DNA of 41,051 nt from Gammaproteobacteria bacterium MFB021 (GTDB lineage Bacteria > Pseudomonadota > Gammaproteobacteria > Pseudomonadales > Halomonadaceae), in NCBI GenBank assembly GCA_000737985.1, contig JNVT01000088.1, forward strand, positions 1 through 41,051. The letters run 5' to 3'. The translations under genes and the position numbers were made by a program. The notes under the pieces are model-generated. The model had not been told where the DNA came from and ran no database searches. It saw only the letters and a list, made by a program, of their open reading frames with translations. Of the stretch, positions 34,824-41,051 are shown piece by piece (the first letter of the stretch is position 1; every line of letters begins with the position of its first letter).

Positions 34824-36806
34824 ATGCTGCAGACGCTACTCCCCATTCTGATCTTTGCCGCGCTGGCGGTGGGTGCGGCGGGCGCTGTGCGCCGCATCCG
34901 GCTGTGGCGCCAGGGGCGGCGCACGCCGATGCGTTGGCATCGGCTCGTGCTGATGCCCAAGCGCTATCTCAATGATCTGCACCATGTGGTCGCCCGCGAC
35001 AAGGCGATCGCGCACACCCACGTGGCCACCGCCGGGGGCTTCGTCGCCGCCATGGCGCTGGCGCTGGTGGTTCACGGCTTCGGCTGGCGCAACCCGATTC
35101 TCGGTGGGCTGCTGCTGGCAGCGAGCCTGTGCATGTTCATCGGCGCGCTGGCGGTCAACCGCCGGCGTATCGATCCGCCGGCCAAGCTCTCCAAGGGGCC
35201 GTGGCAGCGGCTGTCGAAGAGCCTGCTGGCCTACTCGGTGGGCATGTTCCTGGTCAGCCTGCCACTGGTGGGCGTGGCGCCGACCGTGCTGGGTGGCGGC
35301 GTGCTGGCTCTGATCCTGCTGGCACTGGTCGCCTGGGGCCTGGCCGAGATGCTGATCGGCATGGGCTGGGGCGGGCCGATGAAGCACGCCTTCGCCGGTA
35401 CCTTCCATCTGGCCTTCCATCGCCGCCCCGAGCGGTTCGACGATCAGCACCGTGACGTGGCGCACGATGTGCATCGTGGCAGCCGCTCCACCGCGCTATT
35501 CCCGCTCGATCTCACGGCGAAGACGCTGGGCGTGGAGAAGCCCGCCGATTTCCAGTGGGAGCAACTGCTCGGGTTCGATGCCTGCGTCCAGTGCGGCCGT
35601 TGCCAGAACGTCTGCCCGGCCTATGCCGCCGGCCAACCGCTCAACCCCAAGAAGCTGATCCAGGACATGGTCGTGGGTATGGCCGGCGGCAGCGATGCCC
35701 GCTATGCCGGCTCCGGCTATCCCGGCATCGAGGTCGGCAAGCACCATGGTGGGCCCTCGGATGCGATCGTGCCGCAGCTGGTCGAAGCGCAGACGCTGTG
35801 GGCGTGCACCACCTGCCGCGCCTGCGTCGAGGAGTGTCCGATGATGATCGAGCACGTCGATGCCATCGTCGACATGCGCCGCTTCATCACCCTGGAGCGG
35901 GGCGAGACCCCGGAGAAGGGCGCCGCAGCGATCGACAATCTGATCGCCACCGACAACCCCGGCGGGCTCGACAACGCTTCGCGTCTGGACTGGGCGGCGG
36001 ATCTCGACATTCCGCGTATCCAGCAGCGCCCGGAAGGGGTCGACGTGTTGCTGTGGCTGGGCGACGGTGCCTTCGACATGCGCAACCAGCGCACCCTGCG
36101 CGCGCTGGTCAAGATCCTGCACGCCGCCGAGGTCGACTTCGCCGTACTGGGTGACGAAGAGCGCGACAGTGGCGACGTCGCCCGCCGCCTGGGCGACGAG
36201 GCGACCTTCCAGCGCCTCGCCGAGCGCAATATCGCTACGCTGTCGCGCTATCGCTTCCAGCGCATCGTCACCGCCGACCCGCACAGCTTCCACGTGCTGG
36301 GCCGCGAGTATGGCGCCTTCGGCGGCAACTACGTGGTCAAGCACCACTCGACCTTCATCGCCGAGCTGTTCGACGCCGGCCGGCTCAGCGTCAAGGCCGC
36401 CGAACCGGGGGAGACGGTGACCTACCACGACCCCTGCTATCTGGGCCGCTACAACGGTGAGTTCGCCGCACCGCGTCAGGTGCTCGCCGCGCTCGGCGTC
36501 GAAGTCGCCGAGATGGAGCGCTCCGGCTATCGCTCGCGCTGCTGTGGCGGTGGCGGCGGCGCCGCGCTCTCCGACGTGCCCGGCAAGGCGCGTATTCCCG
36601 ACATGCGCATGGAGGACGTGCGCGAGACCGGAGCGACCACCGTGGCCGTGGCCTGCCCACAGTGCACAGCGATGCTCGAGGGCGTGGTCGAACCGCGGCC
36701 CCAGGTCAAGGATCTCGCCGAACTGGTCGCCTCCGCACTGGTCGAGCCGGCGGCGGCACCGACCGCGCGTAACAGCAGCGAAGCCCCTGAGGAGGTTCCG
36801 GCATGA
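34824..36806 (+). CDS. dgcB: DgcB, membrane-associated Fe-S electron-transfer subunit
   Basis: This 660-residue protein has several N-terminal hydrophobic segments (about residues 2-20, 70-110, 130-190). Two [4Fe-4S] motifs follow: CVQCGRCQNVCP near residue 254 and CTTCRACVEECP near 331. The C-terminal CCG cysteine-rich domain is of heterodisulfide-reductase type (DPCYLGRYNGEF ~533, SRCCGGGGG ~571). It is expected to take electrons from DgcA-bound flavin toward the ETF or quinone pool at the membrane. Its stop overlaps the etfA-like start by 4 bp. Confidence 0.9.
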   Translation: MLQTLLPILIFAALAVGAAGAVRRIRLWRQGRRTPMRWHRLVLMPKRYLNDLHHVVARDKAIAHTHVATAGGFVAAMALALVVHGFGWRNPILGGLLLAASLCMFIGALAVNRRRIDPPAKLSKGPWQRLSKSLLAYSVGMFLVSLPLVGVAPTVLGGGVLALILLALVAWGLAEMLIGMGWGGPMKHAFAGTFHLAFHRRPERFDDQHRDVAHDVHRGSRSTALFPLDLTAKTLGVEKPADFQWEQLLGFDACVQCGRCQNVCPAYAAGQPLNPKKLIQDMVVGMAGGSDARYAGSGYPGIEVGKHHGGPSDAIVPQLVEAQTLWACTTCRACVEECPMMIEHVDAIVDMRRFITLERGETPEKGAAAIDNLIATDNPGGLDNASRLDWAADLDIPRIQQRPEGVDVLLWLGDGAFDMRNQRTLRALVKILHAAEVDFAVLGDEERDSGDVARRLGDEATFQRLAERNIATLSRYRFQRIVTADPHSFHVLGREYGAFGGNYVVKHHSTFIAELFDAGRLSVKAAEPGETVTYHDPCYLGRYNGEFAAPRQVLAALGVEVAEMERSGYRSRCCGGGGGAALSDVPGKARIPDMRMEDVRETGATTVAVACPQCTAMLEGVVEPRPQVKDLAELVASALVEPAAAPTARNSSEAPEEVPA

Positions 36807-38101
36807 GTGTCAGACGACTCGACCCACACGCCGAACGCGCCCGGCGCAATCGGCTGCACCCGCGACATCTCGAATTCGCGCGCCCGGCATGGCGCTGGAC
36901 CAGCGCCGACGGTGTGACCCGAATCAACCCCCACGCCCTGGGCGCGATCGGTCCCAACGGCATCCGGCGCATCGACCGCAGCGGCGCCAGCGTCGAGGCG
37001 GCTGCGGCTGGGGGCCCCCAGGCCAGCGCCGAGCCGAGCCGGCGCCAGATCACTATCGACACGCCCACGGCGTATGTCGCGGTGGTGCCGGAGTTGCCGG
37101 AAGGGCGCTTGAGTGATCACGACCGCGACCTGCTCGGGCTGGCGCGCCAATTGGCCGAGGCCCGCGGCGGTGCCGAGGCGGGGGTGGCCGTGGTTGCGGT
37201 CACCTTCCAGGCCGAGGTCGCCGGGCTCGAGGAAGCCGGCGCCGACCGCCGGGTCGATCTGTCGTCCCGGGTCGACGCCGACAGCTACGCGCCTGAAGCG
37301 CGTCTGGCGGCGCTCGCGGCGGTGGAAACCGCACTCGCCCCGGCGCACTGGATCTTTGCCGACGACTTCCCCGGTGGCGGCGATCTCGGCCGGCGCCTGG
37401 CCGCGCGGCTGGCGCTCGCCTCGACCGCGAGTGGCGACGCCTCGGCTCGCGCAGCGACCCGGGTGTGGCAGTTCGCTGATGGCCAGACGCTCTCACGCGC
37501 CGGTGATCGCCAGGACATTCAGCGCGACTTGGCGCGGGTGCTGCTGGCGCTGCCGGAGTGCGCCGAGCCGGTCAGCGAGACCCGCCATGCGGCGACGCTG
37601 CTGGATCTCGACGCCTCGGTGAGTGAGGCACCGGCGGCGCCGGATGTCATCGACCGCGGCCGGGTCGCGGTGGACCCGCAGCAGATTCCGCTGGCCCAGG
37701 CGCCTTTCATTCTCTCTGCCGGCCGTGGTGTCAGCGACTGGGACGGCTACCATCACGCCGCCAAGGTGCTGGGTGCCAGCGAGGGTGCCTCGCGGGTGGC
37801 CGTCGATGACGGCTACATGCCGCGTGCGCGCCAGGTCGGCGCCACCGGCACCTTCGTCAGCGCCAGCTGCTATGTCGCGGTGGGGATCTCCGGCGCGGTG
37901 CAGCATCTGCAGGGCATCACCAAGTGTCAGCGCGTGGTCGCGATCAACAGCGACCCAAGCTGCGACATGGTCAAGCGTGCCGACTTCGCCATCATCGGCG
38001 ATGGCGATGCGGTGCTGGCGGCGGTCTGCGCCCAGCTGGGTCAACCCCAACCCGAGCGCGGCGACAGCCGGCACGAGGAGGTGCACCATGACGCAGCCTG
38101 A
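36803..38101 (+). CDS. electron-transfer flavoprotein alpha-like subunit of the dgc operon
   Basis: This 432-residue protein has the ETF-alpha FAD-binding domain in its C-terminal third (about 300-420): SAGRGVSDWDGY, VDDGYMPRARQVGATG, VAVGISGAVQHLQG and AINSDPSC. The N-terminal about 75 residues are Arg/His-rich (MSVRRLDPHAERARRNRLHPRH) and absent from housekeeping EtfA, which is about 310 residues. It is coupled to dgcB (ATGA) and to the beta-like gene (14-bp overlap). It corresponds to PA5400 and is probably a dedicated electron acceptor for dimethylglycine or sarcosine oxidation. Confidence 0.88.
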   Translation: MSVRRLDPHAERARRNRLHPRHLEFARPAWRWTSADGVTRINPHALGAIGPNGIRRIDRSGASVEAAAAGGPQASAEPSRRQITIDTPTAYVAVVPELPEGRLSDHDRDLLGLARQLAEARGGAEAGVAVVAVTFQAEVAGLEEAGADRRVDLSSRVDADSYAPEARLAALAAVETALAPAHWIFADDFPGGGDLGRRLAARLALASTASGDASARAATRVWQFADGQTLSRAGDRQDIQRDLARVLLALPECAEPVSETRHAATLLDLDASVSEAPAAPDVIDRGRVAVDPQQIPLAQAPFILSAGRGVSDWDGYHHAAKVLGASEGASRVAVDDGYMPRARQVGATGTFVSASCYVAVGISGAVQHLQGITKCQRVVAINSDPSCDMVKRADFAIIGDGDAVLAAVCAQLGQPQPERGDSRHEEVHHDAA

Positions 38102-38954
38102 GCGCAGCGCCAGCGTGGCCGGTGAGGCCAGGGTCGTCGCGCTGGTCTCCAGCGGCCGGCATCCGGTCTCCGGGCGCGCCGGACGCGCGCGAGAGGATGC
38201 CCGCGCGGTAGAGATGGGGCTGGCACTGGCGGGGGCATCCCTGCATCTGGCCCACGCCGGCGATGCCGAGGATGCGGCACTGCCGGAGTACCTGGGCATG
38301 TTCCACGGACTCGAGGGGGCCGGCGGGCCCGGCGAGCTCTCGCTGCTGCCAATGGCCGCCGGTGACGACGCCGTGCCGCTGCTGGCGAGCTGGCTCGAGG
38401 CCTATGGCGCCAACCTGGTGCTGACCGGGCAGCGCGCCGAGTGCGGCGAGGGCTCTGGCCTGCTGCCCTATCTATTGGCCGAACGACTGGGCTGGGCGGT
38501 GGCCACCGGCGTCGCCGCGATCGAGCACTACGCGGGCGACCGGGTCACCGTGCTGCAGGCGCTGCCCCAAGGGCAGCGGCGGCGTCTCGAGGTGCGGCTG
38601 CCGTGCCTGCTGTGCGTCGACGGCGTGGCACCCATGCCGCGCCAGAGCGCCTTCGGCCCCTCCCGACGCGGGCGGGTGGAGGCGGTGGCGAATATCACGG
38701 CCGAGCCCGATACGCTGCAGGCGGCGTGGCAGTGGCAGCCGGCGCGGGCCCGCCCCAAGCGTCTCAAGGTGGTCAAGTCGACCAATGCCCGCGACCGCTT
38801 CAAGGCGGCGGCGGCCAAGTCGGCCGCTTCCGGAGGGCAGGTGCTCACCGATCTCACGCCGGACGAGGCCGCACAGAAGCTGATCGACTATCTGCGCGCC
38901 GAGAAGGTGCTGCCGGCGGTACAGCCGGGGGACGAGGGGCAATCTTCCGCCTGA
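38088..38954 (+). CDS. electron-transfer flavoprotein beta-like subunit of the dgc operon
   Basis: This 288-residue protein has an ETF alpha/beta-type nucleotide-binding fold: VALVSSGRHPVSG at the start, then DARAVEMGLALA, and ANLVLTGQRAECGEGSGLLPYLLAERLGW matching the EtfB AMP-site region. The C-terminal tail (RPKRLKVVKSTNARDRFKAA) is the arm that grips the alpha subunit. The start at 38088 has GAGGAGG 6 nt upstream; the longer frame to 37623 only shadows the alpha gene. It is last in the operon and corresponds to PA5401. Confidence 0.85.
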   Translation: MTQPERSASVAGEARVVALVSSGRHPVSGRAGRAREDARAVEMGLALAGASLHLAHAGDAEDAALPEYLGMFHGLEGAGGPGELSLLPMAAGDDAVPLLASWLEAYGANLVLTGQRAECGEGSGLLPYLLAERLGWAVATGVAAIEHYAGDRVTVLQALPQGQRRRLEVRLPCLLCVDGVAPMPRQSAFGPSRRGRVEAVANITAEPDTLQAAWQWQPARARPKRLKVVKSTNARDRFKAAAAKSAASGGQVLTDLTPDEAAQKLIDYLRAEKVLPAVQPGDEGQSSA

Positions 38955-38963
38955 ATCCGGCCA

Positions 38964-39012
38964 GCCGCTGGCGTCGCCAGCGGCGCTTGCCTCACCAGCG
39001 GCGTTTGCCTCA
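38964..39012. repeat. hairpin plus two 18-bp direct repeats after the dgc operon
   Basis: A perfect inverted repeat GCCGCTGGCG/CGCCAGCGGC with a one-base loop is centred near 38974. It overlaps the first of two 18-bp direct repeats, CCAGCGGCGCTTGCCTCA (38977-38994) and its one-mismatch copy (38995-39012). The second copy contains the stop codon of the convergent protease gene. Confidence 0.8.
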
Positions 39013-39642
39013 GTAGTCGAGCAGCTTCGGCATTCTTTCCGAGAGCGGCTGGCCGCCGAGCACGATACGGCTCGGCGCCACCGGCTGGAAGGCACCGTCG
39101 TGGAAGTAGGTGGCATGGGTGCGGTCGAAGGTCACCAGCGGCTTCAGGTCGGTACGCTTCGACTCCGGCAGCATCATCAGCGTCAGGTTGTCGAGGATCA
39201 GATGGCTGCCGTCGTCCTGGCGGTAGCGCAGTACCGCATGATAGGTCGGGGTGAGGGTGTCGTCGGCGGCGAGGAAATCCAGCCGCGCAGGCGGTGTCCC
39301 CGCTTGGATCAGGATCTGATACTTGGCGATGGCGAAGTCCTCGCAGTCGCCGTAGCCGTCGCTCACCAGACGGTCGAAGCCCTTCCAGGTATCCACCTTT
39401 TCGAACTGCTGGCGGGCGGCGTTGTTGACCACGCGGTTGACGTAGATCAGCCGTTTTTCACCGTGCAGTTGCCGGGCATTGGCCACGAACGCGGCGCGCG
39501 TGAGGGTCACCGCCGAGGCGCTGGGGTCGTCCCAGTAGGTGAAGCTGCCGGCGCTGGCCGCCGGGGCGATGGCGGCGCCCAGCAGCAGGGAGAGGGCGAT
39601 CGCTCGCCGGCGGAGGTTGGGCTTGGCAGCGCGAGAGGGCAT
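39010..39642 (-). CDS. bacterial transglutaminase-like cysteine peptidase (BTLCP), exported
   Basis: This 210-residue protein has a signal peptide (about 1-31, ending APAASA) and the BTLCP catalytic triad C100 (GYGDCEDFAIAKY), H135 (TYHAVLRY) and D151 (LILDNLT). LapG, which cleaves surface adhesins, belongs to this fold, but no LapD-like partner is present here, so a LapG role is not claimed. It is convergent with the etfB-like gene. The ATG (39642) has no strong ribosome site. Confidence 0.87.
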   Translation of the reverse strand: MPSRAAKPNLRRRAIALSLLLGAAIAPAASAGSFTYWDDPSASAVTLTRAAFVANARQLHGEKRLIYVNRVVNNAARQQFEKVDTWKGFDRLVSDGYGDCEDFAIAKYQILIQAGTPPARLDFLAADDTLTPTYHAVLRYRQDDGSHLILDNLTLMMLPESKRTDLKPLVTFDRTHATYFHDGAFQPVAPSRIVLGGQPLSERMPKLLDY

Positions 39643-39857
39643 GCGGAGATTTCCGTGGCGGACGTCGACTGTCCCGGGAGCGACAGTCAGACGATACGCG
39701 TCTCGACCCGTCGTGGTCGAGTGCAGTAAATAGAGATCAATGCCGTAAACCGCGACTCATGCGGCGTTGGCGCGCCGCGAGCGCTATGCCGAACACTGGC
39801 CGAGCCCGGGCCAAGATCGGCAGGGCATGAGTCCGATCAGATCCGAGGAGGTGTTGC

Positions 39858-40103
39858 ATGATGATCGTCAATCTCGTCGACGGCGAGGATTTCCGCCAGC
39901 GGCTGGTCGCGCTGGGCATCCACGTGCCCGAAGCCGCCTGTCCGGAGACCTGCGCCCGGCTGGCCGCGGGCTGCTACCGCGCCGGACGCGTGCCCGAACT
40001 GCCGGCGGCGATCCGCGAGCTGACCGAGCAGAGCGACATGCTTCTGCCGTCGGTGAAAACCGCTATCGATCAGCACCTGCTGCCTGCCTTCGACGGGCAC
40101 TGA
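39858..40103 (+). CDS. small protein of unknown function
   Basis: This 81-residue reading frame has a strong GAGGAGG (39845-39851) 6 nt before its ATG, good evidence that it is translated. It has two cysteines close together (C29, C33 in EAACPETCARL), a third at C39, and mainly helical, mildly acidic sequence with no signal peptide or membrane segment. No family was recognised. An imperfect hairpin AAGAGCAGTGCTCTT follows the stop directly. Confidence 0.7.
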   Translation: MMIVNLVDGEDFRQRLVALGIHVPEAACPETCARLAAGCYRAGRVPELPAAIRELTEQSDMLLPSVKTAIDQHLLPAFDGH

Positions 40104-40154
40104 AGAGCAGTGCTCTTCCCTCCTCGCAGTGTCCGTGCCGGGCACTGCGGGCGC

Positions 40155-41051
40155 TCAAATCTTGCGTAAGCCCCACATAAAATACATCCCCCCGATCAGG
40201 GCCGCGATCAGCCCCGCCGGTAGCTGGTAGGGAAAGAACAGATTACGTCCCAGCCAGTCTGCCAGCACCATCACTACGATGCCCAGCAGTCCCGCCCCGA
40301 GCAGCTGATGGCGAGCCCGGTGCAGGCCCATCAGCCGCGCCATGTGCGGTGCCAGCAGGCCGATGAACGAGAGCGGCCCCACCACCAGGGTGGCGGCGAC
40401 AGTGAGCAGCGCCACCAGCGCCAGCAGCACCAGCCGGCTGCGATCGACATCCACGCCCAGCGCCCTGGCGGTGGGGGCGCCGAGCGGGAGTAGCGTCAGC
40501 CAGCGCCCCAGCGGCAGGGTGAGTGCGAACAGCACCAGTGCCACGACGGCGATCACCCCCGCCGAGGTGAGGCTGGCGTAGTAGGTCGAACCGCCCAGCC
40601 ACGCCAGCAGCTGCTGGGCCCGCGGGTCATTGCTCGACAGTACGATGGCGCGCAGGGCATCCAGCAGGGCGGTGATCGCGATCCCAGTGAGCAGCAGCCG
40701 CTCCGGTACGAAGCCGCTGCGGCGGTTGCACGCCACCAGCACCAGCAGCGCAGCCACCGCGCCGGCAAAGCCGGTGACCCCGCCGCTCAGCGGCGCGATC
40801 CCCAGCGGCAGCAGCATCAGTGCGATGACCCCGATGGCCACCCCGGCGCTGATCCCCAGCACCTCCGGGCTCGCCATGGGGTTGCCTGTCATGCGCTGCA
40901 GCAGGGTGCCGGCGGCGGCCAGCAGCAGCCCGGCGGCGGCGGCGGTGACGACTCGCGGCAGGCGCCAGTCGATCACCAGCTCGAGCTGGCCCCAGCCCGC
41001 CCAGGCCGGATGGGCGCCGTGGGCATCGAGGCGGAAGCCGAAGCCCAGTGC
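40155..41051 (-). CDS. fhuB: FhuB-type iron-hydroxamate ABC permease, C-terminal part
   Basis: The frame is open to the window edge, so the N-terminus is missing; 298 residues are visible. It is a FecCD/BtuC-type permease: RLPRVVTAAAAGLLLAAAGT, then the TGNPMASPEVLGISAG signature, GSTYYASLT, the VGPLSFIGLLAPHMAR coupling region, and the end FPYQLPAGLIAALIGGMYF. TGNPMASPEVLGIS and the tail resemble the second half of fused FhuB rather than single FecD or BtuC. Full FhuB has about 660 residues, so the first half would lie to the right. It would move Fe(III)-hydroxamate siderophores across the inner membrane. Confidence 0.82.
   Translation of the reverse strand, partial: ALGFGFRLDAHGAHPAWAGWGQLELVIDWRLPRVVTAAAAGLLLAAAGTLLQRMTGNPMASPEVLGISAGVAIGVIALMLLPLGIAPLSGGVTGFAGAVAALLVLVACNRRSGFVPERLLLTGIAITALLDALRAIVLSSNDPRAQQLLAWLGGSTYYASLTSAGVIAVVALVLFALTLPLGRWLTLLPLGAPTARALGVDVDRSRLVLLALVALLTVAATLVVGPLSFIGLLAPHMARLMGLHRARHQLLGAGLLGIVVMVLADWLGRNLFFPYQLPAGLIAALIGGMYFMWGLRKI

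Noticed and set aside
39010-39642. LapG adhesin protease
   Set aside because: Shares the BTLCP triad, but no LapD-type receptor or large adhesin is near, so only the superfamily is called.

Overview
The window is GC-rich gammaproteobacterial chromosomal DNA, most likely from the Halomonadaceae (Halomonas, Salinicola and relatives). The evidence is family-level: a monomeric NADP isocitrate dehydrogenase, a complete efeUOB iron-uptake cluster, a YbiI-type zinc-finger protein, and a glycine-betaine/dimethylglycine cluster in the same order as in Pseudomonas. No rRNA or tRNA gene was seen. The left edge cuts an IS3-family insertion sequence and the right edge cuts an iron-siderophore permease gene.

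Positions 1-7.8 kb: next to the IS end lies a sigma-54 activator gene (XylR_N + V4R + AAA+ + Fis-type HTH). It is divergent from a compact operon encoding a DAD-like cupin dioxygenase, an SDR, a zinc alcohol dehydrogenase, an MFS permease and an OprB-like porin. A near-consensus -24/-12 promoter precedes the operon. This looks like a complete inducible uptake and catabolic unit for an unidentified, probably aromatic or hydroxyketone, substrate. It is the best candidate here for an undescribed pathway.

Positions 7.8-11.0 kb: a convergent kynurenine module (alpha/beta-hydrolase arylformamidase + kynureninase) is preceded by a 1.15-kb stretch without a convincing gene. That stretch holds two successive minus-strand hairpin/U-tract terminators, a chain of further hairpins, and three 74-bp direct repeats. 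It is the best candidate here for an undescribed RNA or leader.

Positions 11.0-22.3 kb: mostly housekeeping and envelope genes. They are a YbiI-like protein, UspA, two L,D-transpeptidase-fold proteins of different families, a CstA-family carrier, Icd, a beta-propeller lactonase, topoisomerase IB and a DUF2254 membrane protein.

Positions 22.4-27.0 kb: efeU-efeO-efeB plus a second, cupredoxin-less EfeO (EfeM), with a possible Fur site upstream. The full-length EfeO has lost the HxxE metal motif, while EfeM keeps it.

Positions 27.4-39.0 kb: a GbdR-like regulator, an azlCD exporter pair with its own XRE-cupin regulator, and the dimethylglycine operon (dipeptidase, DUF5943, dgcA, dgcB, etfA-like, etfB-like). 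GbdR is expected to activate this operon in response to betaine or dimethylglycine. Electrons from DgcA probably pass through DgcB and the dedicated ETF to the respiratory chain. Then follow a transglutaminase-like protease, a small unknown gene and the 3' part of fhuB.

A recurring feature is short perfect or near-perfect tandem repeats (13-18 bp, 2-5 copies) in intergenic spacers, often touching a stop codon or lying just upstream of a start.
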